The translations under genes and the position numbers were made by a program. The notes under the pieces are model-generated. The model had not been told where the DNA came from. It worked only from the letters and a program-made list of their open reading frames with translations, and did not search any database. From Toxonevra muliebris (Eukaryota; Arthropoda; Insecta; Diptera; Pallopteridae), in NCBI GenBank assembly GCA_963691655.1, contig OY829326.1:114921388-114985387 (forward strand): 64,000 bases of DNA, in the 5' to 3' direction. Each line of letters begins with the position of its first letter. Position 1 is the first letter of the stretch. Positions 23,280 through 33,966 of this stretch are shown here, one piece after another.

Positions 23280-24340
23280 TGTGCAGTGGTTTTTGCAGTT
23301 TTCCAAGTTGTATGTTTGGCTGTTATTTCTTATTGAATGGAACGTCTTTAGGTGTTTTTTGGTCGCCCACGGCATCTGCTTCCTTGTAGGTTCCAGTCAG
23401 GCACCATTCTCGTGATGCTGTTGGCTGGCTTTCTCTAGGTACGTCATATCCGGCTCTATTTTCGTCTCTTTACTTGAGTTGTTATAGGTTTTTCGCTGGC
23501 TAGGTTCCAAAGATTATTATTTCTAATTATGTTAGGTCAGAATGTTCTGGATATGACCCGTGGACATTTGTTATTGAATACTTGTAACTTTTGGGTGATG
23601 TTATGTGAAATTAACCAAGTTTCACTTTCATTTATGAGCGTTGACTTTACACATGCGTTGAATACACGGATGTTTGTTCTTCTGGCAACTTGCGAGCTGC
23701 TGCATACTGGCGGTAATCGTCCAAACGGAGCTCTGGCTTTGTTGAGTCTGTTGTTTATATCCACCTGTGCTCCACCGACTATAGTCATCATGCTGCATAA
23801 GTAGCAGAGTTTTTCTACGTACTCAACAGGTTGACCTTTGATTCTCATGGTCTTGGTCTTCTTGATGCTGATCTCGAAACGTGACGTGTTTCTCTGATCA
23901 AGTGATTGGTTTTCGCTTGCATGTCACTTAGTTTGTGCAACTTCCCAGACGTATATCGTCTGGGAAGTTGAAGCCCTCGAGCTTCACGACATCCCTCTCT
24001 TTTGAAAGCATACGTTAGCCATAATTTCATTCAGGGTGATTCCAGAGATGGTAGTGAATGGCTCGCTGATGTTGTCATTGTGAAGTACTGAATTGTTCAG
24101 GATTCTAGAACATCACTTTGATGATTCGAATGAGTTTTTGGGGGACTCACTTTCTTTGTAGAGATCTCCATATTACGCTATGCTTAACGGAGTGAAGGCT
24201 TTCTTAAAGTCGATAAACAGCAAGTATAGTGGTGACCGCCACTCAATGGATTGTTCGATAATTATCCGAAGTACGTTAGATTGATCCATCAACTTCTGTG
24301 AAGGCGAAACCCAGTTTATCCGTCGCGTAGGGTCTTCTCT
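23280..24340 (-). pseudogene. Decayed endonuclease-type LINE ORF2 fragment (reverse transcriptase to C-terminus)
   Basis: On the minus strand, beginning near 24340, one reads LRIIIEQSIEWRSPLYLLFI followed by DFKKAF, the first catalytic Asp region of a LINE reverse transcriptase. Further pieces come in shifted frames: LSDMQAKTNHLI, then VEYVEKLCYLCSMMTIVGGA, VDINNRLNKARAPFGRLPPV, KSTLINESETWLISHN, and a C-terminal NLQGSRCRGRPKNT-like block near 23350-23400. The YxDD polymerase box is missing from a deletion or rearrangement near 23930-23990, where a perfect hairpin now stands. Order and spacing match RTE/R4-like or related LINEs; I cannot assign the clade. Confidence 0.65.
23938..23970. repeat. 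Perfect 14-bp stem hairpin inside the LINE relic
   Basis: CAACTTCCCAGACG is followed by a five-base loop TATAT and then its exact reverse complement. It sits at the point where the LINE reading frame loses the YxDD polymerase region, so it may mark an inverted duplication formed at a deletion junction. Confidence 0.8.
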
Positions 24341-26325
24341 ATTTTTTGTAGTCTGCCTAAGATTATTGTAGCTATTATTATGTAGATTATATTAAGAAGC
24401 GTTATTCCTCTCCAGTTACCAATCTCTCAAGTCGTCCTTTTATGGCAGCTTTACGATGATGCATTTCCTCCATGATGAAATTAAACTCTCACTTTCCCAC
24501 CATAATTTGGTGTGCGGTAGCAATAGCTCAGCTAATATTTATGCATCGGAAAGCAGTACATACATACATCCTTCATACAACTTCAATAACACAGTGTTAC
24601 AGAATTTAGTGAAGTAGATATACCTGGGAAGTCATACTATTTTTCTTGTAGGTCTTTTCGAGTAAGCAAGAGTCTGTACTTGAAATTTTCCAAACACCCC
24701 CAAAATCTTGATTTACCGTTAAAAAACCGGTTTTGGGTACCTTTGGGCACTTATAAGCCTGTAACTTGGTTGATTATCAAAAGATTTTCAGTTTCTTACC
24801 GGTTTTAGAAAAAAGAAACTAAGACCTTTCGAAAGTATTATATTTTATTTAGGAAAACTTGAGAAACTTATGTGTATTTGCCCAGCAAACACAATTTTTT
24901 TTCACTTTTTTCGCCTTTTCTCAACTTTGGCGATGTTTGTACACACTATTTTATAAAGAAGCTATACTACTTATAGATTTATTCTAAAAACACGTTTATC
25001 AATGAGTAAAACTTCAAGTTTGTTTTCAAAAATCCATACAAATGGGTCAAGTACTGCGACCTCGAAGATCTTCACGGACTTACTTATAAGTAGTACTTCC
25101 ATAAATCCAACCTTCGATAGAAATTATCTAGAAAATACTAAAGTATTAAAGCTTTTCATTCAGAATCAAGTGATAACTTTATGAAATGTTTTTTTTTTTT
25201 GGAGAATAAGTTATTTCAATGAAAAATATGTTCCCTGTCCCTAATAAGGACGACATGAGATCTAAATGATCCACAGACGGAATGTAAGTTGGCACAACAT
25301 GCGATCTATTGATTTAATTTACGGTCAGGGTACGTGGGATTATAATCTATGAGATTACAAGATCAAAAGATATGAAAGAATATTTCAACGTCATTTCCTG
25401 ACTGATACTTAATTTTGAAACAATCGCAAGTAAGTCCAAGTGCGTATGCCGGAAGGAAGAGAAATCATACACTTGTGTGTACCAACAACTAAGAAATTAA
25501 ACGGCACAACTCAAAAGATACAATCAAGTACAGTTGAGCAACAGGCGTCTACGATGATGAAGATGACTCAGAAGAAGATAAACACACACATACATACATA
25601 TGTACATATGACTACCAACAACAACTAGCTACAAGAGTTTTTCTATAAAAAAAAGAAGCGCAAAACTACAGACTCAAGGAAACAGAAACCAGAACCAAAA
25701 CAAAAGTATAAAAATATTGTATAATAAAGGGAAAAAATAACCAAAAGACACCGAGTCTGTAAGAAGCAGTTGGAACATAAAAAGGGCCACTTTAATATGG
25801 ATTTGGTATATGAAAAGAAAAAACAATTTTTTTTTTTAATAACAGCAACAAGAAAAAACATGCAAAATAAAAATTGTACATATAGGGAGCAACTGGCAAC
25901 AACAGACAACTGGCAACATCGACGAGTATGTTGTAGTTACTTTGTATGTATATATGTGCAAACTCAAAGGGAGATGATGATGATTATGGGATTTTCTTTA
26001 AATTGACAATGCCAGAAGACTAGAGGAGCAGAGAAGAGGAAGAAAACAGAGCAGCAGCTCATGTAGACATGTGCGAATTTTTTCGTATGTAATGCGATGT
26101 TGCTACTAGCACGTAGCATACAAACGAAAGCTGCAAATGTTGTTAGCTACTTCTAAAGAAAACGAAACGATAACGACATTGTTGAATGTTGTTGATGATG
26201 ACGATCGATGATGAGGAAGATGAAGACAAAGACGCTAACGAACACAACGACAATGCTCTAGAAGTAGAAGTGGAGTTGTTATGGACGAATACTGATGCTT
26301 GTCTCACTAGGTTAATGTAGCAGCC

Positions 26326-26365
26326 CCGACCGACCAACCGACCGACCGACCGACCGACCGACCGA
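26326..26365 (+). repeat. (CCGA)n microsatellite
   Basis: Ten tetranucleotide units, all CCGA except one CCAA near the left end. Confidence 0.9.
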
Positions 26366-27045
26366 GAAGCAAGAACGCTTTTGTTGGATATTGCCTTTTT
26401 CTTCTTCTTTTCTTTGCTCTTACTTTACTATCTTTACAATTAGTTCATTTTATGAAATGAAATGGAAGTTACTTTACTTATACATACGTGTATTTAAAAG
26501 TGAACATCTGAACATCTGTCATATTAAAAACGTTTGCGACTGCGCATCGGAAACATGTTTTGTTGTATTATTTTTTTCTGCTTTTTGTTATCTTTTCATT
26601 GTGTACATTTTTATTTAGTTGTTGGTTCAAAGGTTCTTCTCAATAGTTTAGTAAAAAAAATTAACAAAAAATTTATGTGCATATGATGTAAACTACTGAT
26701 GCTTAATAACATGACTGGACTAGCCACTTGAATACCTACGAATACATTGTAAATATGCGATTGGCCTTTTTCCTTTTTTTTATTGATATGTTTGTTGAAT
26801 TTTGTAGCTTGCAATCAAATTATGAAATAATAATTTTGCAAGTTATGCCACGTGTTGCACTCAAATTACTATAATTGTAGGTAGCAGCAGTAGTCCACAA
26901 TAGCTTATAACTTATGTATAGCTGCTACTAATATCAACAGTATACCCAATGAATAATTTAACGTCTTCCAATAGTTTAGTGCGGCTTGATAAAAATTAAG
27001 TAATTACAATACTGAAGAGGGGAAATGTTTCAATGTTTACAAATT

Positions 27046-27064
27046 AAAAAAAAAAAAAAAAAAA
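27046..27064 (+). repeat. Poly-A run of 19 bases
   Basis: An uninterrupted run of A located about 75 bp outside the mariner relic that begins at 27139. Confidence 0.9.
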
Positions 27065-27138
27065 CAGTTTGAAAATCATCTAAGAATTTAAAAAAGTTAA
27101 AAACGCCTAGAAGATTATCGCTTGAGCAATTTTTTATA

Positions 27139-28349
27139 TTGGAGTATGAATGTATAAACTCGTATTTTTTTCGTAATTTGGACATTTATTGTGAAAAAGT
27201 GATTATAAATTTATTCTTTAAAGTATTGTCCATCGTTAGCCACAACCTTTTCCCATCTTTCTGGTAGCATGCGGATTCCGCGTCGAAAGAACTCCTCATC
27301 TTTTGAGGCTATCCACGAATCGACCCATTTTTTGAGTTCTCCGAAAGAACGGAAGTGCTGTTCAGCCAGGCCATGTGTCATCGAACCGGAACAAGTGGTA
27401 ATCAGAAGGAGCAATGTCTGGAGAATACGGCGGGTGCGTTTCCAAGTATGTTTTTACTTGCCTTGCAACATGCATCCGAGCCGTGTCTATTCTCATATTC
27501 TGGCCTCTTATCCTTTAATGCTCAGCTCAAACGCATCAATTGTAGTCGGTAGCGGTCGCCAGTGATCGTTTCATTCGGTTTCAACAGCTCATAATACACG
27601 ACACCTTTCATATCCCACCAAATACACAGCATGAGCTTGAATTCATGGATGTTCGGCTTTGCCGTTGATGTTGATGCATGTCCGGGCGGTCCCCATGATT
27701 TTCTACGCTTTGGGTTATCGTAACGTATCCACTTTTCATCGCCAGTCACAATACGATGCAGAAAACCCTTTCTTTTCTGTCGTTCAATCAGCAGTTCACA
27801 TGTGAAAAATCGTCGTTCGACGTCTCTCGGCTTCAATTCGTACGGCACCCAATTTTCTTGCTTTTGAATCATTCCCAATGCTTTTAATAGTTTAGAAATG
27901 GTTGATTGATCAACTCCTAAAGATTATGCAAGTTCTTGTTGCGTTTGACATGAATCTTCTTCGAGTAATGCCTTCAATTCTTCATCTTCGAACTTTTTCG
28001 GGCCGCCTGAACGTTCCCTGTCTTCAACATCAAAATCACCACTTGACACATTCTAACGTCTATAGCACAGTCAGGATAAGCTTCAGTGAGTAAACAATGT
28101 GCTTCAGTTGCGTTTTTCTTTAAATGGAAGAAGCAAATTAAAACTTCCCGCAATTGTTGTTTTGTTGGCACGAAATTCGACATTTTCAGCTATAGTAAAA
28201 CACTTTTGTAAAATTATGAAAATTATTTGACAGATCAATTCTTATAGTATTTTTGGCGCTCTTAGAATAGCTGTCAATGTCAAAAAAATGGTGCGTATGA
28301 TAGATATGAAGTTAGTCACAATTACGAGTTTATACATTCATACTCCCAA
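27139..28349 (-). mobile_element. mariner (DD34D-type) element relic with TIRs and TA target duplication
   Basis: The left end reads TTGGAGTATGAATGTATAAA and the right end, reverse-complemented, TTGGGAGTATGAATGTATAA, so they are identical but for one G. TA flanks both ends (27137-27138 and 28350-28351). The 1.2-kb span is close to the usual mariner length of about 1.3 kb. The transposase on the minus strand is broken. Very well kept TIRs next to a ruined gene suggest that it may have been moved in trans before decay, or that the gene part lost sequence by internal deletion. Confidence 0.88.
27211..28183 (-). pseudogene. Inactivated mariner transposase
   Basis: N-terminus at 28183: MSNFVPTKQQLREVLICFFH, the start of a mariner transposase, followed by KKNATEAHCLLTEAYPDCAI. 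The middle part (from 27878) contains WVPYELKPRDVERRF and FLHRIVTGDEKWIRYDNPKR with the first catalytic Asp intact. After RYRLQLMRLS comes a stop, the block around the second Asp has lost bases and reads NTARMHVARQ where DNARPH is expected, and the third motif SPDIAPSDYHLF survives in another frame. The C-terminus MLPERWEKVVANDGQYFKE ends at 27211. Several frameshifts plus the missing second Asp make it non-functional. Confidence 0.85.
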
Positions 28350-28860
28350 TATTTGGAAAAAATGAATATCAGCCACCATCAAAGCGAGTCGACACATGAG
28401 TTTGGCTTTGCAGCTCAGTCGGTAGAGTAAAACATGCACCAAAAGTTCATAAAAATTCTTAACTGCGATTTTTTTTTCAGTAATTGTTAGTATGATATGA
28501 TATGATAGGGTATGATAGATGGAAAAACCACAAAAATCAGTTCTGGGGTTGCAGAGCGACCCCCCCCAATAAACCCCCTCTTTGGTGAAAAAATCCTTTT
28601 TTTTACTAATAACTGGTTAACCGTTACCAATATCAAAAAATTATCTAGCACACATAAAAAGCTTAAGTGATTTTCTATAAAAAAAAGGTGTTATGTAATT
28701 TTTTCGTATATGTCAAAGTTTTCGAGATATTCAATATTTAACCGACATATATTGTCCTGCACTATGCCCAGCACTGTGCTTTGCCTACATGTAAATTTTA
28801 CCTTGTGCTATATATGGTCGAGGAAATATCTTCAGAGTTGAGAGAGATGCATAAAGTAAA
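28350..28860. other. Short AT-rich spacer between mariner and Tc1 relics
   Basis: At 28409-28427 there is a word like a tRNA A-box region (TGCAGCTCAGTCGGTAGAG), but no B box or cloverleaf partner follows. A TATGATATGATATGATAGGG run lies at 28492-28512. No gene is visible. Confidence 0.45.
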
Positions 28861-29208
28861 AAAAGTTGAGAAATAAAATAAACGAAAATGATCTGGATGC
28901 ACGAAGAGCTGCAAAAAAGCCACTGTTAACTGCAAAGATGCGCTTAAATCGTTTAAATTGATGCAGGGAAAAGAGAAATTGGTCGTCTAATGATTGGGCT
29001 CAAGTCATATTTTCTGACGAAAGTAAAATAAATCTCGTTGGTCCGGATTCAGGAGTCATTGTGCGCCGCAGACCGAACGAAAGATACAGTGATGAATGCA
29101 CCCAAAAGACTGTAAAGCACAGACCGCACATTATGGTCTGAGGTGTAATTACCAACTGTTATGTTGGAGAAATTATTTTTCTGGAAGGTTCTGTGTACTC
29201 TTCAGTCT
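28861..29208 (+). pseudogene. Tc1-like transposase relic, 5' portion (upstream of the LINE insertion)
   Basis: The plus strand reads DLDARRAAKKPLLTAKMRL, NWSSNDWAQVIFSDESKINL with the first catalytic Asp in FSDES, then GPDSGVIVRRRPNERYSDEC, HRPHIMV, a stop where Trp is expected, and IIFLEGSVYSS at the junction. The N-terminal DNA-binding domains are not recognisable upstream. The frame resumes after the LINE at 31562 with YIDIINRGVLPSMDRLLEHK, so one transposase was split by the insertion. Stops show that it was, or has become, inactive. Confidence 0.82.
29189..29208 (+). repeat. Target-site duplication of the LINE, left copy
   Basis: TTCTGTGTACTCTTCAGTCT at this place is repeated at 31542-31561 with one base different (G to A). 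Joining the two sides removes 2.35 kb and restores the Tc1 reading frame across the site. Confidence 0.88.
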
Positions 29209-31541
29209 TTTGATTGATTGATTGATTAGAAAGGGTGTGATGTACTACGACCTTAAGAGATCTATTGTACCCCCGATAGTAACCTGTTCACAGGTTGTCA
29301 GACAAGCCAATCTTGCTGAGGAATCTCAGCAATTGATGTGGCTTTAAGGCTATGATATCCCCACTACTTGGGTGGTAATGCCCCACGTACCTCTTCTTTC
29401 TGTGAGTGAGCGCCTCGCAGTGCATTAGGATGTGTTCGGATGTTTCCTTGTCTTCTTTGCAGAATCTACAAGTGCTGTCCTGACTTAAACCTAGGTTTTT
29501 CATATGCTCCCCCAGTTTGCAATGCCCTGAAAGGAAGCTCATTATTAGCCTAAGTTGGCTTTTATTTAACTTAAGACAGAGAGCTGCCCTGCTGGGATCA
29601 AACTTCCCAATTAGCAGCTTTGACTGTCTAAGCTTTGGGAGGAGTGCCCAGTAGGATGATCTGGTATTTTGTTCTTCCTCTTTTAGTGTGCCTTTTGAGG
29701 TTTGAATTCCTATACCTAACAAGGGTTCTGGACCAATGAAGGTCTTGGCCGCTGCGTTCCTTGCCAAGTGGTCGGCTACTTCGTTACCATAAATACCTTT
29801 ATGTCAGGGTAGCCAGAATAGAGTTACCTTATTAGTCTTGCCTAATGTATTTAGTAACTCTTGGTCCCAATTGAGTCTAGCGCTCTGATAGCTTGACTAT
29901 CAGAGTATATTACTATTTTTTGCTTTTTGTATCCACGTTCGAGGTTGAACTGTGCACAGAGCCGTATGGCAAGAATCTCTGCTTGAAAGATGCTTGAAGT
30001 TTTTCCCATTGACTCCAAGTGTTTGGTTTTTGGACCATACACCCCTGCACCAGTTCCTTCGTCCTTTCTCGATCCGTCGGTGTACCATCTGAGTGTATGT
30101 TTTTTGTGAGAGGTATGGAAAGTTTGTATGTCCCATTTTTTCTTGTTACTAAGTACAACCTTGAAATGTTTTTCGAAGTTGTACTTAGGACTTTCCCCCT
30201 GCCGGCTCCTTCCCTTGATATGCCTATGAGTGTCCTTTTGGCTACCGTCTCTATAACTATATGTAGAGAAGTGAGGTCGAGTAGTGCCTCCATTGCTGCC
30301 GTGGGACATGTTCTCATGGCTCCTGTGATACAAACACAGGCCAGTCTTTGGACTTTGTTGAGGGTATTCCTCATTGTAACTAATTTAACTCTTTGCGACC
30401 AGGCTACCGCACCATAGATGAGTATTGGCCTTACCATCATGGTATACATCCACTTTAAGATGTACGGAGTACAGCCCCAGGTTTTTCCTGCTAAGTTTCT
30501 GCATATCATGAGGGATTTAGTCGCTTTCCTGGCAGTGATGTCTGCATGTTCTTTCCAGAGAAGTTTTGAGTCTAGTGTTACTCCTAGATATTTGACTTCC
30601 TGTGTAACATTGATTACCGCCTCATTCAGCTTGATAGGCTCCATGAGCGGGAGTTTCCTTTTCCTAGTGAATGGTACTAGGGTTGTCTTGGATGGATTAA
30701 TGTTTGAATCCACCGACTTGCACCATTTCTGTGTGAGGTTAAGCCCCCTTTGAATTACGTCACAGAGTGTATCTTCGTGTTTCCCTTTTGCCATAATGAC
30801 AATATCATCGGCATAACCTTGACAGGTTATACCATTGTCTGTTAGCAAAGTGAGGAGTTCATCAACTACTAGGCTCCACAAGAGGGGTGATAAAACCCCC
30901 CCTTGTGGACACCCTTTTGTTGTCTGGAGTCTTATTGTGGATGAACCCACTTCTGTTTCTGCTGTTCTCGCCCTAAGCATTGAGCTTATCCATCGAGTCA
31001 GCGTTGATTCTACCCTTTTCATCTCCAGAGCCCTTTTGATAGCCTCATGGGAGGTATTATCAAAGGCTACTTCAATGTCCAGGAAAACGCAAATTGCTGT
31101 TTCTTTGTTATCAAGAGCGCCTTGGATGAAGTTAGTCAATTGATATAGAGCGGTCTCCGTAGATCTGCCTACTCTGTATGCATGTTGACTTGGATGTAAA
31201 GGCTTCATTTCCAAGGCGTTTGCTCTTATGTGTCTGTCAATCACTTTCTCCATTGTTTTTAAAACGAAGGACATTAGACTGATGGGCCTAAAAGATGTTG
31301 GTGAAGTGTAGTCCTTCTTACCTATCTTTGGTATGAATGTCACTAGGGCCCTTCCCCAGCAGCATGGGATGAGCCCTGTGGCTAAGCTACTTCTAGTTAT
31401 TTTCGTCAGATGCGGCAGAATTACCTCTTTCCCCTTCTGCAGAAGGGCAGGTATAATGCCATCTGCACCTGGCGATTTATAGTGCTAGAATGTGCTGATA
31501 GCCCAGGATAAACGGGCTGTCGAACATATTCTCGATGAAGT
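29209..31541 (-). mobile_element. 5'-truncated LOA/I-like LINE inserted in a Tc1 transposase gene
   Basis: The element lies on the minus strand between 20-bp target duplications. Its 3' end, at the left, has a tail of (AATC)n units seen as GATTGATTGATTGATT on the plus strand at 29212-29227, instead of a long poly-A; simple-repeat tails are usual for I/LOA-type LINEs. The 5' end stops at about 31541 in the early part of the reverse transcriptase, so roughly half of the element (ORF1, endonuclease) was never copied. One encoded ORF2 with RT, RNase H and a C-terminal zinc-finger-like motif is visible. Clade assignment is by domain order and the YADD style, not by a tree. Confidence 0.87.
29288..31520 (-). 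pseudogene. LINE ORF2: reverse transcriptase, RNase H and C-terminal Cys/His motif, frameshifted
   Basis: The minus strand first gives KSPGADGIIPALLQKGKEV (RT block 1-2), then VTFIPKIGKKDYTSPTSFRP, LDIEVAFDNTSHEAI (first RT Asp), GCPQGGVLSPLLWSLVVDEL and GYADDIVIMAKG (YxDD catalytic pair), and VKYLGVTLDSKLLWKEH. These lie in one frame from 31343 to about 30190. A frame change then leads into RNase H: LRWYTDGSRKDEG, IFQAEILAIRLCAQ and IVIYSDSQAIRAL carry the Asp-Glu-Asp set. A second change near 29851 leads to VADHLARNAAAKTF and the tail CRFCKEDKETSEHILMHCEAL minus its last residue, ending at 29288. RT and RNase H residues are intact, but at least two frameshifts and truncation make it non-functional. 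Confidence 0.87.
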
Positions 31542-31561
31542 TTCTGTATACTCTTCAGTCT
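31542..31561 (+). repeat. Target-site duplication of the LINE, right copy
   Basis: TTCTGTATACTCTTCAGTCT pairs with the copy at 29189-29208, one mismatch in twenty. Confidence 0.88.
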
Positions 31562-31927
31562 ACATAGACATAATAAATAGAGGCGTATTACCTTCTATGG
31601 ATAGATTGTTAGAGCACAAATCCAAAGTAATATTTCAAGACGATTCTGCACCATGTCATCATTCAAATCGGCAATTACCCTTGTTGAATGAACATCTTTA
31701 TGGATATTATTTTTACAAATTTTGTGTTATTACTTATTTTTCTTTTCATAGGTAGCGGAATATAAAAAAGTTTTGGGGATAAGCCCTTAATTATTCCCAA
31801 ACTGATGGAAGCAATTGTATCCACTTGATACAACGAGATTTCCGAAGATGCAATAAAAAAATCTTTGTGTTAGCATGTCTTCTCGGGTAGGAAGTGCAAC
31901 CAAGGCGAAAGGGGGCATACTCGTTAC
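31562..31927 (+). pseudogene. Tc1-like transposase relic, 3' portion (downstream of the LINE insertion)
   Basis: The frame continues with YIDIINRGVLPSMDRLLEHK, then VIFQDDSAPCHHSNRQLPLL with the second catalytic Asp. The next block, where Tc1 proteins carry SPDLNPIEN and the third acidic residue, is missing and replaced by AT-rich sequence (31690-31750). Recognisable sequence returns with VAEYKKVLG, LIIPKLMEAIVSTWYNEISE and DAIKK, then MSSRVGSATKAKGGILVT, the typical end of the family. A hAT MITE at 31928 interrupts just there. Loss of the third catalytic block makes it inactive. Confidence 0.82.
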
Positions 31928-32448
31928 CACGGTTGCCACTTACTCATTTTATTTTGTACCAATATTTACAAAAAATTGTACCAAATGGGGGAAAAATGTA
32001 CCATTTTTTCATATAGAATAAATAACTTTACTAAAAACTTTTTGTCAGTTTATTATATAACATTATATTAATAAGAGTATTGAATTCTAATTTATTCCTT
32101 AATTGTGTTTTTTTTTTTACATTAGACTAAAGTCAAAAAATTTTCTTTCAGCATTAGCTGAGCTATGATCTCATTAACATGAATATAAATTTAGTCAATT
32201 CTTCAAACCACATTTCGTCTATTCCATTTTTAATACAACTTACTTTTTGCCAAAAAATTACTAAGTCTGAACAATTTTATAATTTGTAAAGTATTTTGAA
32301 AATATGTTTACAATTCTTGATTACTATGAAAGCTAACTTTGCCCACAGAATGTACCAAATTTTAAAAACATTTACCAATGTACCAAGCGCAGAAAAATGG
32401 AAAAAAATTTACCAGTTTTGGTAGAATTGTACCAAAGTGGAAACCGTG
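31928..32448. mobile_element. hAT-type MITE nested in the Tc1 relic
   Basis: The ends are inverted: CACGGTTGCCACTTACT on the left and, reverse-complemented, CACGGTTTCCACTTTGG on the right. The flanking octamers are CTCGTTAC (31920-31927) and CTTGTTAC (32449-32456), seven of eight the same, which is the hAT target duplication length. Subterminal words GTACCA/TGGTAC recur many times inside (for example near 31949, 31970, 32000, 32350, 32375, 32430), typical of transposase-binding clusters in hAT elements. At 521 bp with no coding sequence it is non-autonomous. Confidence 0.85.
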
Positions 32449-32456
32449 CTTGTTAC

Positions 32457-32660
32457 TAAAAGCCTTTCCTTTGTTTACAAAGTTTACAAATATCGTTATT
32501 TATACATAAGTAACATGTAACATATTAAAAAACATAATTTTCACTCATTACAAACTTTTTTTTTTTATTATTAACTTTGTGAATTTGATTTTAACATATT
32601 TTATCAAACCTAAAAATCGGCGAGTGTAGACATTGTGTGGAATATTTCTAGGCAAGACTG
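32457..32660 (+). mobile_element. 3' end of the Tc1 relic with its terminal repeat
   Basis: After the hAT MITE the Tc1 sequence resumes with an AT-rich trailer and ends in a sequence whose reverse complement is CAGTCTTGCCTAGAAATATT, followed outside by TA at 32661-32662. A CAGT start next to TA is usual for Tc1 termini. The matching left terminus was not found between 28350 and 28860; a weak match (GTGCTTTGCCTACATG, about 28777-28792) is the only candidate, so the 5' end is probably lost or rearranged. Confidence 0.6.
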
Positions 32661-33966
32661 TATATAATTTTCAACACTTTATTTTGGGTCCAATCTCTGT
32701 AAAATCAGCAGCAATTCGCTTCGTCAAGATTAGGGCTGATTCATTATTTCACTATTTAAAATTCAACAAAGGAAATGATGGATAGTCTACCACTTGTGTT
32801 AGAGCAATGAAAATTAACTAAAATATAACCTCACTAGACTCTGACGAATGAGTGAAAACGAAGCTGTGTATGCTTTCCAACCTTCTCAACTGAAATTGGT
32901 TTTCGTTACATTAAGATTTAAATTCCGATCGAAAACAAATTTCAGAACTTACCTGAATATTTTAAAATATTTTAATTTGATAGATTCTTAAAACAACAAC
33001 AACAACAACTTTTTGAAATGCGAGAATAAATACTTTTCCGCTTCATTTAACAGGATTATGTAAAAATCCGAATCCTCTCAAGAAAAAACCTACCTACCTT
33101 AACTAAAACAAATATATCATGTTAGGTAAGAAAATAAAAACCAAAACGATGGCCAAAATGTGTGACATATTGCGACAATCAATGAATTTTCCTATTTTAA
33201 ATGAGAGGCGCTGCAGCGCTACACGTTTACACTTTCGATAAACTACTCAATATCACATAAAATATAAGCAGCAGCAACTTACAATAATAAAAACGATGGC
33301 CCCCTACTGATGGGAGAAAGATTTTCGAAAGGAACCAAATCCAACAACAAAACCAACCGAAAAAAACAACACAACATATGACATAATTATAAAGTATATC
33401 TACAACAACAATAACGACATAAAAAAGGCTGTTACTGAAGGGAAAAATGAACAACAAAAATATTTACGCATGCGTAGCAACAGAAACGACATTGCGTGTG
33501 GCAAGCCGGGGTAAAAACAAAAATCACTCAAGATTTTGTGTATGCTATACTTGTCCGTATATCCTCATATTTCTTAAGAGTTATTTGAGCGCTGCTACTA
33601 GCACTGATAAACGAATATATGTTAGTTTGTTTAAACATCACACTTAAGCGGAAATGCCTCCACACAAAAGGACACGGAGAGACGAACGGAAGAAATAGCA
33701 GAAGTTGACAATAAATCGACCAAATAATTGCAATGAGAAATTCACGATGACATGCAAAAGAAACTAAAGTAAATTGAGAATTAAATATAAGTAAAAAAAA
33801 AAAAGAAAGAAAAGATTACAATCAAAAAGAAAAGCATAACGACAAAAAAAAGGAAATTTGATTTCACGTACCTTTTTGATTTGACATATTTTTTCTATAA
33901 ATATGTATGTACATATATAAGCATGTAACTAGGTATGTACCCAGTATTTAAGAATCTATTAAGAAT
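32661..33966. other. Region downstream of zucchini, no supported gene
   Basis: This AT-rich DNA has an (AAC)n tract near 32992-33009 and CAACAA-rich sequence at 33260-33460. Part of it must hold the 3' UTR of zucchini, which runs leftward from 33967; I found no unambiguous AATAAA on the minus strand close to the stop codon. No coding exon could be supported. Confidence 0.5.

Larger units (their letters stand above)
24560..27138. other. Spacer with simple repeats; no supported gene
   Basis: The stretch includes CAACAAC/CAGAAG-rich sequence near 25480-25640 and 25880-25920, triplet runs GATGATGA near 25973-25984 and 26194-26225, a (CCGA)n array at 26326-26365 and a poly-A run at 27046-27064. 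The base composition at 25400-26380 (purine-rich triplets) is like fly UTRs, but no reading frame carries a domain. Confidence 0.45.

Noticed and set aside
28409..28427. tRNA-like A-box word TGCAGCTCAGTCGGTAGAG
   Set aside because: No B box at tRNA distance and no acceptor or anticodon stem pairing; at most a scrap of a tRNA-derived repeat.
30019..31143. Plus-strand open frames opposite the LINE ORF2
   Set aside because: They are antisense to recognisable RT and RNase H sequence and have no domains of their own.
31690..31756. Possible spliced intron in the Tc1 relic (TTTTTCTTTTCATAG acceptor-like end)
   Set aside because: The sequence before it lacks a proper donor, and the flanking protein blocks do not join correctly because the third catalytic block is missing; deletion and decay explain it better.
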